Positions 34,060 through 41,926 of a DNA stretch of 64,000 bases are shown here, in pieces. Each line of letters begins with the position of its first letter. Positions within the stretch are counted from its first letter, which is position 1. The notes below the pieces were generated by a model. It worked only from the letters and a program-made list of their open reading frames with translations. It was not told where the DNA came from and searched no databases. This DNA is from Cumulibacter soli (GTDB lineage Bacteria > Actinomycetota > Actinomycetes > Mycobacteriales > Antricoccaceae), in contig NZ_SMSG01000007.1 in the NCBI RefSeq assembly GCF_004382795.1, forward strand, positions 151,198 through 215,197. The letters run 5' to 3'. Both the position numbers and the translations under genes were made by a program.

Positions 34060-35136
34060 TTAGCTGCGCGCGAGCGTCGGGTAGTCGGTGTAGCCGGTGT
34101 CGTCGCCGCCGTAGAGCGTGGCCTGATCCACGTCGTTCAGCGGGGCGTCGGTCCGGAGCCGCTCGACGATGTCCGGGTTCGCGAGCGCGAACTGCCCCAG
34201 AGGGGCGATGTCGGCGAATCCAGCCTCGATGTCGTCGGCGATCTGCTCGCGACCACGTCCGTAGCGGACGACGAGGACCGAGTTCGGCCACAGGTCGCGG
34301 AGCGAGCGCAGCAACTCGTCGTCGCCGACGTGGAAGACATGCAGATAGACGAGGTCGAGCTTCGCGAGCTCACCGACCAAATACGTGTACTGAGCACGCA
34401 CGTCGGCCGCCTCGCCCTCGTGGAGCCCGCCGAGGGGAATCGCCGGAGAGATCCGAATGCCCGTGCGGTCGGCGCCGATCTCGTCCGCGACGGCCCGCGC
34501 CACCTCGATCGCGAACCGCGCACGGTTCTCCACCGAGCCGCCGTACTCGTCGGTACGGGTGTTCGCGTTGGGCGCGAGGAACTGATGCGGCAGGAACCCG
34601 TTACCGGCATGGATCTCCACGCCGTCGGCACCAGCCGCGATCACAGACGCGGCAGCGTGGCGGAACTCGGCGATCACGTCCTGGATGTCCGAGACCGTGA
34701 GCTCCCGCGGGACCGGGGTCTGCTGCAGTCCCGTCGGAGTGAACATGTCCTGTTCCGCAGAGATTGCTGAGGGCGCCACGGGCTGTCGGTGGTGCGGCGT
34801 GTTGTCCGGATGCGACATGCGACCCGCGTGTGCCAGTTGGATGAAGAAGTGTCCGCCGGCGGTGTGCACGGCGTCCGTGACCGCCTTCCAACCCTCGACA
34901 TGCTCGGGCGCGTAGATCCCGGGCGTGCTCAGGTAGCCCTGCCCGTCGTCGGACGGCTGGGTGCTTTCGGAGATCAGCAGGCCCAAGGATGCGCGCTGAC
35001 TGTAGTACTCGGCGGCGAACTTGCCCGGTGTCCCGTCGGGATTCGCGCGGTTTCGGGTCATCGGCGACAGAGCGAGACGGTGACTGAGGTTGAGTCTGCC
35101 GAGCGTGTAGGGCTGCCAGATAGACGAAGAGGTCAT
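34060..35136 (-). CDS. old yellow enzyme-type alkene reductase
   Basis: A 358-residue FMN ene-reductase starting at ATG 35136; ATG 35148 sits directly on the AAAGGA site and is less likely. Conserved stretches are LALSPMTRNRANPDG, FFIQLAHAGRMSHP, DGVEIHAGNGFLPHQFLAP, NTRTDEYGGSVENRARF and a C-terminal LVVRYGRG-like FMN phosphate site. These enzymes reduce activated double bonds and nitro compounds with NADPH. Its promoter carries a CTCAGTTACGAG palindrome matched by the one before the tetR gene at 39.4-40.0 kb. Confidence 0.92.
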   Translation of the reverse strand: MTSSSIWQPYTLGRLNLSHRLALSPMTRNRANPDGTPGKFAAEYYSQRASLGLLISESTQPSDDGQGYLSTPGIYAPEHVEGWKAVTDAVHTAGGHFFIQLAHAGRMSHPDNTPHHRQPVAPSAISAEQDMFTPTGLQQTPVPRELTVSDIQDVIAEFRHAAASVIAAGADGVEIHAGNGFLPHQFLAPNANTRTDEYGGSVENRARFAIEVARAVADEIGADRTGIRISPAIPLGGLHEGEAADVRAQYTYLVGELAKLDLVYLHVFHVGDDELLRSLRDLWPNSVLVVRYGRGREQIADDIEAGFADIAPLGQFALANPDIVERLRTDAPLNDVDQATLYGGDDTGYTDYPTLARS

Positions 35137-35250
35137 TGCTTGAGTCATTCCTTTGCGGTTAGCGGGTTGTCATCACCCTCGGTGCGACACCAGGTCGTGT
35201 CGCGCCGTCGAGACCGACCCAGTCGAGGTCAGATCCATCCCGAAAGGTAA

Positions 35251-35279
35251 TGACTACACTCGTAACTGAGGATACTCAG
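35251..35279 (-). promoter_or_regulatory. TetR-type operator inside the promoter of the ene-reductase operon
   Basis: Minus strand: -35 CTGAGT (35279-35274), exactly 17 bp, -10 TAGTCA (35256-35251). The spacer holds CTCAGTTACGAG (35270-35259). The arrangement copies the tetR promoter at 40000-40028 element by element, including the sequence just after the operator. Confidence 0.7.
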
Positions 35280-35393
35280 ATTCTATTCCCGGAAGGTGAC
35301 AGATGTTTTCGACCCCTTGCACCCTGCCGCTGAGAGCAGAGGACGTGCACGTACTGACGGCACCATCTTGGCGACGAACTGCTCGGGCTGCGG

Positions 35394-35429
35394 CCTTCAC
35401 GATCGCCCAAGGCCGGGCGATCGTGAAGG
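35394..35429. terminator. strong hairpin between the ene-reductase promoter and the S33 hydrolase gene
   Basis: CCTTCACGATCGCCC and GGGCGATCGTGAAGG form a perfect 15-bp stem with loop AAGGCC. There is no T-run on either side and no gene ends here, so it may be a remnant terminator of a deleted gene or an insulating hairpin between divergent units. Confidence 0.5.
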
Positions 35430-35496
35430 GGGTGGAGTGGGGCCATCCGTTTCGCAGGCTTGACCTCGTTCTGAGGACAGGGTTTCGGATAGAGCT

Positions 35497-37049
35497 ATGA
35501 CGTCTCAAACCTCACGAAAAGTGCCATCGCGGTCCCGTCGAGCGGGTCGTGCCTTGCTCGGGGCTTTAGCCTCGGCGACACTAGCGTTGACAGCGTGCAC
35601 GCCGGCTCCAGACGCCGAACCCGGCCCCGTCCCAGGCTCCTCGCTCGACCGCTTCTATGAGCAGGATGTGGCCTTCGAGCCCTGCGACGTTCTTGTGCCC
35701 GAAGCGGGGAGCGCGGTGAACGGCGAGTGTGGAACGATCGAGGTGCCACTGGACTACACCGACGTGTCAGGTGACAGCGGCCAGATCGCAATGTTCCGCG
35801 TTCCAGCTCGGAGCGAGGGCCCGATCGGTTCGTTGTTGTTGAATCCCGGTGGTCCCGGCTACCCCGGTATCGAGTTCGCGGCATCGGCCGCTGCGGCGTG
35901 GGCGAATAACCCGGTCACGGGGCGCTTCGACATCGTGGGATTCGACCCCCGCGGCACCGGCGCGACCGTTCCCGCGGTGGATTGCTTCACAGACGCCGAG
36001 CGGGAGGTAGACGCCACGGCGGCGAGCCAGCTCACCCGGCCGGATTCGCCGCCGCTCGTCGAAGCCTGCGCGGACAGCGTGGGCGGCGTCGATGTGCTGG
36101 CCCACCTGGGCACGCGTGACGTCGCGCGCGACCTGGACGTCATTCGGGCAGTTCTCGGTGACGAAAAGCTGACGTACGCCGGTGTAAGTTACGGCACTCG
36201 GCTTGGGGCGGTGTATGCGGAGATGTTCCCCCAGAACGTTCGTGCTCTCGTCCTGGACGGCGCGATGAACCCACGCACGGGAACTCTCGAACGTAGGCAA
36301 GACCAGTGGGCGGGCATGCAGCGCGCCTTCGATGAGTTGGCCGCGTTCTGTGTCGAGCAGGGGATTGCCCGCTTGGTGACGACATCGAGGGGACGACCGC
36401 CGCGTACCAGGCGCTCGTGCAGCCGCTTCAGGACGAGCCGGTTGCCGCCGGAGACGGCCGCGAGCTGACATTCGTCGCAGCGCACGATGGCGTCGTGACG
36501 GGGCTTTACTCTCAGGCCGTCTGGCCCGCTGTCGTCGCCGGTCTTCGTGAGCTCGCCGAAGGGCGCGGCGAGACCCTCCTCTCCCTGCGGGACCTCTATC
36601 ATGGACGATCGCCAAACGGCTCCTACGACGATGCGGCGGAGGCGACGTCGGTGATTAACTGCCTCGACGAGGAACGGTTCAGTGGTGAGGATCAGGTGGA
36701 GCTCGTCGAGAAAGCCTTCGCCGCAGCTCCCATCTTCGATACAGGAAGACCCGTCGAGGCGGGCCCGGACTGGTGTGAGGGGTGGCCGGTCGAGCCGACA
36801 CTCGGATACCCGTATGCCTCCGATATCGAAGGGCTTCCCGCAACACTGACCGTCTCCGTCACCGGAGACGCCCTCACCCCTCACGAAGGAGGGATCAGCC
36901 TCGCGGACACGCTCGGCGGCAGTCTCCTCACCGTCGAGGGTCAGCAGCACGGCGCGATCACGGCGGGAAACACCTGCGTCGACGCGATCGTCGCCGCCTA
37001 CCTGATCGACCTCGAGTTGCCTGCAGAGGATGCGACTTGCCGCCTCTGA
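35497..37049 (+). pseudogene. S33-family alpha/beta hydrolase lipoprotein, frameshifted
   Basis: Two overlapping frames make one TAP-like hydrolase of about 515 residues. The first half has a lipobox LTAC (Cys 34), the oxyanion region LLLNPGGPGYPG, DPRGTG and nucleophile Ser 231 in YAGVSYGTRLG. The second half (frame from about 36363) starts DCPLGDDIEGTTAAYQ and ends with the TAP-like C-terminal domain; LTVSVTGDALTPHEG and VEGQQHGAITAGNTCVD hold the Asp and His. The frame is lost at the GGGG run near 36359-36362, where one base is missing. It is either a pseudogene or a sequencing error. Relatives are secreted tripeptidyl aminopeptidases. Confidence 0.85.
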
Positions 37050-37076
37050 CAACGAACGGTCCGATGCGGAGGCGTC

Positions 37077-37736
37077 ATGGCATGGAGCACGCGTGAACTT
37101 GCCGAGCTGGCCGGCACGACCGAGAATACCGTGCGTCACTATCACCGGCTCGGGCTGCTGGAGGAGCCTGAGCGAAAGCTCAGCGGGTACAGGAAGTACG
37201 AAGTGCGACACCTGGTGAGCCTCCTGCGCATCCGACGACTCGCGGAGCTCGGTGTGCCGCTCTCTCGGATCGGCGACGTCAGCGCCGGTACCGACGGCGC
37301 GACGGCCGCCCTGCATGCACTCGACGCCGAGCTCCGACAGAGCATCGAACGTCAGCAGAAGGCTCGCGACGACATCGCCGCAATCCTTCGTGGTCATGCG
37401 CCCGCAGACGCTCCAGCGGGCTTCGAGACCGTGGCCTCTCGACTGTCAGAGCCAGATCGGTCGATGATCCACATCTACACGAAGCTGTACGACCAGGACG
37501 CGCTCGCGGACCTCCAGAAGATGGTGGAAGCCGACACCGACCCCGTCGGCGCGGAGATCGACAGCCTCCCGGCCGATGCCTCCGAGGAAACGAAGCAGCG
37601 TCTCGCCGAAGAGCTCGCACCGTTCCTCGCGCAGACCCTCCTCGACTACTCCTGGCTCCGAGATCCCGTCCCGCGCCTGTCGAAGACTGAGCATGTCACT
37701 CGGCAAACGATCATTGACGCAGCAGCCCAGCTCTAA
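37077..37736 (+). CDS. MerR-family regulator
   Basis: A 219-residue regulator with an N-terminal MerR HTH (WSTRELAELAGTTENTVRHYH, then RLGLLEEPERKLSGYRKYE) and a long coiled and helical C-terminal region. ATG 37077 follows GGAGGCGTC. The stop (TAA, 37734) may be premature: the same frame continues AAC CCG GCC CAG CTG GAA, giving L-stop-NPAQLEVF, where related proteins appear to read LYNPAQ. It lies 27 bp after the frameshifted hydrolase gene and may have regulated it. Confidence 0.85.
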   Translation: MAWSTRELAELAGTTENTVRHYHRLGLLEEPERKLSGYRKYEVRHLVSLLRIRRLAELGVPLSRIGDVSAGTDGATAALHALDAELRQSIERQQKARDDIAAILRGHAPADAPAGFETVASRLSEPDRSMIHIYTKLYDQDALADLQKMVEADTDPVGAEIDSLPADASEETKQRLAEELAPFLAQTLLDYSWLRDPVPRLSKTEHVTRQTIIDAAAQL

Positions 37737-37799
37737 AACCCGGCCCAGCTGGAAGTGTTCGCGCATGCGAGCATCCTGGCGCACGAGCAAGCCCATGAC

Positions 37800-38335
37800 G
37801 TGCAGACAAGAGCGGATAGCCCGACTGGTGAATCATCGTCAAAGCTCTCCCCCTCCCGCGGATCATCTCCTCCATCGGACGTGGGCGTATGTCGCTGACA
37901 AGCCTCGGGGAGTGCAGACCGTCCTCGCGGCGACGGGGCCGACTCTGCGAAAGCCTCTGTTGGATCGACTCGTCGATCGAGGGGACCTCCGGATGCAGCA
38001 CCCGTAAGACGCTCGGCATCATCGATACTGGCGTGCTCGAGTACGGCGGCAGCGGTCACCGTGACGTTCTCCTCGCTCAGGTCCGTGCCGTCCTGGTCGA
38101 CGGTGCGGAGCCAATGCCTCGCGTGGCAGCCGTCGCGGCGCTCATCTACGGCAGCGGGAGGCTGCCCCAGTTTCACCGTGACATCCCGTGGACCGCTGCC
38201 GTGGTCGAGCGCGCGGAGAGCCTCAAGACGGGCAGCTCGGGCGCGGGAGCTGCCGCGGAAGCGGTGGCGTGCACCGTCACGGCCACGATCGTCAACAGCG
38301 TTGTGATGTCGACGGTCGTGCTGCCGCGCACCTGA
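37800..38335 (+). pseudogene. GPP34 (GOLPH3-like) family protein remnant
   Basis: Two frames carry consecutive pieces of an actinobacterial GPP34 protein. The first (about 37820-38000) reads LHRTWAYVADKPRG then LRKPLLDRLVDRGDLR; the second (about 38008-38335) reads RKTLGIIDTGVLEYGGSGH, VDGAEPMPRVAAVAALIYGS and AEAVACTVTATIVNSVV. A one-base shift near 38000 separates them, and the N-terminal third is missing. GPP34 proteins bind phosphoinositides in eukaryotes; the bacterial role is unclear. Non-functional here. Confidence 0.65.
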
Positions 38336-38346
38336 GCGCGGTGTGA

Positions 38347-39306
38347 TCAATAGACGACGGTGGCCCGTGCCGCAACCACGGCGGCGAGCCTTGCATCGAG
38401 TGCCTTAGTGATCTCGCTGACGGCGGCACGGCCGGCGCGGTTGGCGCCGACGGTCGACTGGGAGGGCCCGAAGCCGATGAGATGCAGGCGCGGCTCCTTC
38501 TCCGCCTGCGTGCCGGAAACGGGGATACCGCCGAGCGTGCCGCGCAGTCCCAACGGCTCCAGGTGGGCGATCGCCGGTCGGAATCCGGTGGCCCACAGGA
38601 TCGTGTCGACCGGAGTCAGGTTTCCGGCTGCCTCGCGGACCCCTGCGGGTTCGATGGCGGTGAACATCGGGCGGCGGTTAAGCACGCCACGCTCCATGGC
38701 TGCCTGCACATATGACGTCGGTGTGATGCCCGTGTATGAGACGACGCTGCGCCCGGGGAGGCCGGCCTCCGCGTCCGCGGTGACCTTGGCGATGATGGCG
38801 CGGCCGGTGGTCTCCGGCATGAACTCGCCTTCGATGAACACGGGTTCACGGCGGGTGTACCAAAAGGTTGTCGCGTCGCGGGAGATCTCCTCCAGCAACT
38901 GTAAGGCGGGCACCGACGTCACGCTTACGGGCCGGTGGATGGGCAGAGCAAAATCGTGCTCATACCCCGTGAAGTAGCGCGGTACGGCTGTTCGGGCAGC
39001 CTCGGTCGGGTCGGCGGGTTGCTGTGCCTGGCCGGGCAGATCGAAGATGCCGTTCACCGTTGCCATCGTGAGTGACTTCCACCGGTGCTGCCATGCGCCG
39101 CCGGGTGCGGAGTTCGCGTCAAGCACGACGAAGGTGCCCGGTGCTGATGTGTCCTGGGATGGTGTGCCTAATGCGGCGTCGATCCGCGCATATGCGGCGG
39201 GTGGAACGCCTATGAACCCACGCCGCTGCAGGTGATACGCCGCCGACAGCCCGGCCTGTCCCGCACCGATCACCACGACGGTCGCTGCCCGTAGCGTTTC
39301 TCCCAT
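38347..39306 (-). CDS. FAD-dependent oxidoreductase with internal deletion of the NADPH site
   Basis: A 319-residue flavoprotein of the flavin-containing monooxygenase type. The N-terminal FAD motif VVVIGAGQAGLSAAYHLQRRG is intact, followed by GGAWQHRWKSLTMATVNGIF. The C-terminal TPVDTILWATGFRPAIAHL and LIGFGPSQSTVGANRAGR are also intact. Between them RPVSVTSV is joined directly to PALQLLEEISRDATTFWYTRREPVF. Relatives carry about 65 more residues here, including the second dinucleotide motif (GGGxSAxQLLEEI). The loss is in frame near 38905-38915, so a protein is made but cannot bind NADPH in the usual way. It lies 60 bp downstream of tetR, same strand. Confidence 0.8.
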   Translation of the reverse strand: MGETLRAATVVVIGAGQAGLSAAYHLQRRGFIGVPPAAYARIDAALGTPSQDTSAPGTFVVLDANSAPGGAWQHRWKSLTMATVNGIFDLPGQAQQPADPTEAARTAVPRYFTGYEHDFALPIHRPVSVTSVPALQLLEEISRDATTFWYTRREPVFIEGEFMPETTGRAIIAKVTADAEAGLPGRSVVSYTGITPTSYVQAAMERGVLNRRPMFTAIEPAGVREAAGNLTPVDTILWATGFRPAIAHLEPLGLRGTLGGIPVSGTQAEKEPRLHLIGFGPSQSTVGANRAGRAAVSEITKALDARLAAVVAARATVVY

Positions 39307-39366
39307 GTCGGATCGAACCTCGCGTCCTGGGTCGCTATTCCGATCGTTCGTGCAGTTGCCTTAGCC

Positions 39367-39975
39367 TCAACTGTCAGCGGGAAGCGCAGCCGAGATCTGC
39401 ACACGGATAGCTTCAATGACCTGAGACGAGGTGAACTCCGGGCTGGCGTGCGAAACCATAGTCAAGAACAGGACCGCTGAGATCACCTGAGCCCGGACGG
39501 CGGCGTCGTCCGCGTCGAGGCCGGTGTGCTGGACGATGAAGCGGGCAACCGCCTGCTGGGTCTGCCCGACGACGGAAAGCGCCGCGGCACGATTGGGTTC
39601 GGTGGGGTCGCCGAACATCATCTCTCGCAGATAGGTGCGCCCGTTGTCGATTGGTGCCCGATTGCATTCCACGATCGGAGTGGTGAGAGCGATCACAGCG
39701 TCCAGGGCGCTCGGCGCTTCCTCGGCGGCGGCGAGCCCTCGTTCGACCGCGGCTGCGTAGCGGGCGTTCTGGACGAGGAGCAGGAGATCGCCTTTGGACT
39801 TCACGTAGAGGAAAAGAGTGCCCGTACCGATATCGGCCTTGTCGGCGATCTCCTGAGTGGTGACGTCGTCCACGCTCCGCTCGGTGAACAGCTCGGTGGC
39901 AGCCGCAACGATGCGATCAAGCTTCGCCTGCTTGTTCCGCTCTCGTCGACCGAGCGCGAGTGCCTCACGAGACAT
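39367..39975 (-). CDS. TetR-family regulator
   Basis: A 202-residue repressor. The HTH (about 20-65) reads RIVAAATELFTERSVDDVTTQEIADKADIGTGTLFLYVKSKGDLL. ATG 39975 has GGAGGGAGGAG upstream. It is the first gene of an operon with the flavoprotein. Its promoter holds a palindrome repeated before the ene-reductase gene 4.7 kb away, so it probably represses both units and itself. The ligand may be an electrophile or the substrate of the ene-reductase. Confidence 0.9.
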   Translation of the reverse strand: MSREALALGRRERNKQAKLDRIVAAATELFTERSVDDVTTQEIADKADIGTGTLFLYVKSKGDLLLLVQNARYAAAVERGLAAAEEAPSALDAVIALTTPIVECNRAPIDNGRTYLREMMFGDPTEPNRAAALSVVGQTQQAVARFIVQHTGLDADDAAVRAQVISAVLFLTMVSHASPEFTSSQVIEAIRVQISAALPADS

Positions 39976-39999
39976 GCTCCTCCCTCCTGGAATAAAAGA

Positions 40000-40028
40000 T
40001 GACTACGCTCAGTTATGAGCATGAGCAA
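40000..40028 (-). promoter_or_regulatory. tetR promoter with operator in the spacer
   Basis: Minus strand: -35 TTGCTC (40028-40023), 17 bp, -10 TAGTCA (40005-40000). The spacer contains CTCATAACTGAG, the complement of CTCAGTTATGAG (40008-40019), a near-perfect palindrome. 11 of 12 bases match the ene-reductase operator. Confidence 0.7.
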
Positions 40029-40180
40029 GACTATGCAAACTCTGTTCCGACCACTCCCATTGTCCCACGCCGCCGCCACATCCCTGATGTCCAGACAGTG
40101 GACGGACCTCCGGCGGGCGTCAGAGACACAGCAACCATCCGCGCACCATCCACTTTTGTCCATAGAACGGGTCGTAGTAA

Positions 40181-41275
40181 ATGAGTCAAGACCGCATTCG
40201 CGTCGGCATCGTCGGCGTCCATCCTGACCGGGGCTGGGCAACGACAGCCCACATACCCGCGCTGCAACAGCTGCCAGACCTTGAGCTCAGAGCGGTGAGC
40301 CATCACGATCCCGAGCTCGCGGCCGCTGCCGCGCGCAAGCACGACGTGCCTTATGCGCTGAACACCGCGGACTTGATCAGTCATCCCGAGGTCGACTTGG
40401 TTGTCGTCGCCGTCAAGGTCACACGACACGAAGAACTTGTCACCAGTGCTATCGAGGCAGGCAAGGCCGTCTTCTGCGAATGGCCGCTGGGCATCGATAT
40501 CGACCAGGCGATCAGGATGCGCGACCTCGCCCACGCCAAGGGAGTGACAACGGCGATCGGACTGCAGGCCCGAGCGACACCCGCCTTCGCGTACATGCGT
40601 AATCTCGTTCGGGACGGGTATGTCGGTGAGGTGCTGTCCAGCACCATGATCGGCGCCGGCGTGATCCTTGGTGAATCGATGAGCCAGCTCCAGGAGTACA
40701 CACTCACGCCGGAGAACGGCGTCGGGCTCCAGCATGTGATGTTCGCCCACTCCATCGACGCCCTGCTCCATGTGCTCGGAAGTCGCTTTGCCGATGTGAA
40801 CGGATTCTTTGCCACGCGACGCGCAACAGTCAGGATCGATGAGACGGGCGAGGTTCTCCCCATGTCCGTCCCCGATCAGCTCGTGGTCAACGGGACGTTG
40901 GAAAGCGGGCCCGTCATCGCCGCCCACTTCCGCGGTGGTTTCTCGCGAGGAACGAACTTCCACTTCGAGATCAACGGCACCAAAGGCGACCTCGTCCTTA
41001 CCAGCCCCGTGGGCTACACCGGGATAGACGGCTTCACCCTGAGAGGAGCGACCGGCGCTGAAACCGGGCATGAACTGACCGTCCCAGCGACGTATGGCGC
41101 TGACCGCTTCGTCAACCATCCAGCACAGGGCATCGCCAGCGCCTACGCGCGGCTCGCCTCGGATCTCAACTCCGGCACGCACCTCAGCCCCACCTTCGAC
41201 GACGCGGTCGAGTTGCACCAACTAATCGACGTCATCGAGCGCAGCGGTGGCCTTGAACGCCAGGGTCGCGACTGA
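40181..41275 (+). CDS. Gfo/Idh/MocA-family oxidoreductase
   Basis: A 364-residue NAD(P)-dependent sugar or polyol dehydrogenase-like protein. The Rossmann start is VGIVGVHPDRGWATTAHIPAL, unlike the usual GxGxxG and close to Gal80/galactose dehydrogenase-like members. The conserved EKP-type motif appears as FCEWPLGIDIDQA, so the usual Lys is replaced by Trp, and GVGLQHVMFAHSIDALLHVLG carries the active-site His and Asp. Missing Lys suggests an altered or regulatory role as in Gal80. ATG 40181 has no strong ribosome site. It is divergent from tetR. Confidence 0.85.
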   Translation: MSQDRIRVGIVGVHPDRGWATTAHIPALQQLPDLELRAVSHHDPELAAAAARKHDVPYALNTADLISHPEVDLVVVAVKVTRHEELVTSAIEAGKAVFCEWPLGIDIDQAIRMRDLAHAKGVTTAIGLQARATPAFAYMRNLVRDGYVGEVLSSTMIGAGVILGESMSQLQEYTLTPENGVGLQHVMFAHSIDALLHVLGSRFADVNGFFATRRATVRIDETGEVLPMSVPDQLVVNGTLESGPVIAAHFRGGFSRGTNFHFEINGTKGDLVLTSPVGYTGIDGFTLRGATGAETGHELTVPATYGADRFVNHPAQGIASAYARLASDLNSGTHLSPTFDDAVELHQLIDVIERSGGLERQGRD

Positions 41276-41301
41276 CGTCTCGACCGGAGCGGAGGCCCGG
41301 A

Positions 41302-41926
41302 ATGATCACCCGCCTGATCCACGTCCTCGGCCCCGGCCACGGGCCGATGGTCCACCGATTCCTGGCCGCGGTGCTCACGTCCGCGATCCTGCAAGGCATC
41401 ACCTTTGCCCTGCTCGTGCCCACCTTGCGCGCGGTGGTCGAGCACCGCATCGCGGACGCCATCGGCTGGTGTCTGGCCCTCGCCGGCATCGCGCTGCTGG
41501 CTGGCATCGCATACTACGTGCAGGCGCTGGCCGGATTCTCGACCGCGACCACCAGCACCGGTGCCCTGTACCGACGCATTGGCGATCAGCTCGCCGCCCT
41601 CGGGGTCGGCTGGTTCACCGCCGCCCGGCTCGGACGCCTGACCCAGCTGACTACCGCCGGCGTCGGTCAGATTACCGTCGCGTTCGCGCACCTGCTCGAC
41701 CCGCTGGTCACCGGTATTGTCACGCCGCTGACCGTGACGGTCGCGATGCTGTTCTTCGACTGGCGCTTTGCCCTCGCCTTGGCCGTCACGATCCCGATCC
41801 TGGCGCTGGTCTATCGTGCCAGCACCCGGGCGATCGCCGTCGCCGACGCCACGGTCGATGAGGCCATCGGCGCCGCCAACGACGCCATCGTGGAGTTCGC
41901 CCGCTGTCAGGCAGTGCTCCGACCCT
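41302..41926 (+). pseudogene. ABC exporter membrane domain, cut by IS110
   Basis: Starts at ATG 41302 with GGAGG upstream. About 208 residues of an ABC exporter membrane domain remain (ALLVPTLRAVVEHR, GWFTAARLGRLTQLTTAGVGQI, MLFFDWRFALALAVTIPILA), similar to siderophore exporters of the IrtB or YbtQ type. The frame is lost just after EFARCQAVLR at about 41926, where the IS110 copy begins. The ATPase half is nowhere in the window. Insertion was followed by deletion. Confidence 0.85.

Noticed and set aside
32894..34291. A 465-codon minus-strand frame across the dehydrogenase gene
   Set aside because: Arg-rich shadow of the real 3-hydroxyacyl-CoA dehydrogenase frame; no family features.
35254..35508. 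Overlapping small frames between the ene-reductase and S33 genes (both strands)
   Set aside because: Explained by the promoter-operator and the perfect hairpin; no ribosome site or family motif.
37733..38350. A 205-codon minus-strand frame opposite the GPP34 remnant
   Set aside because: The plus strand has recognisable family motifs in two frames, whereas this one has none.
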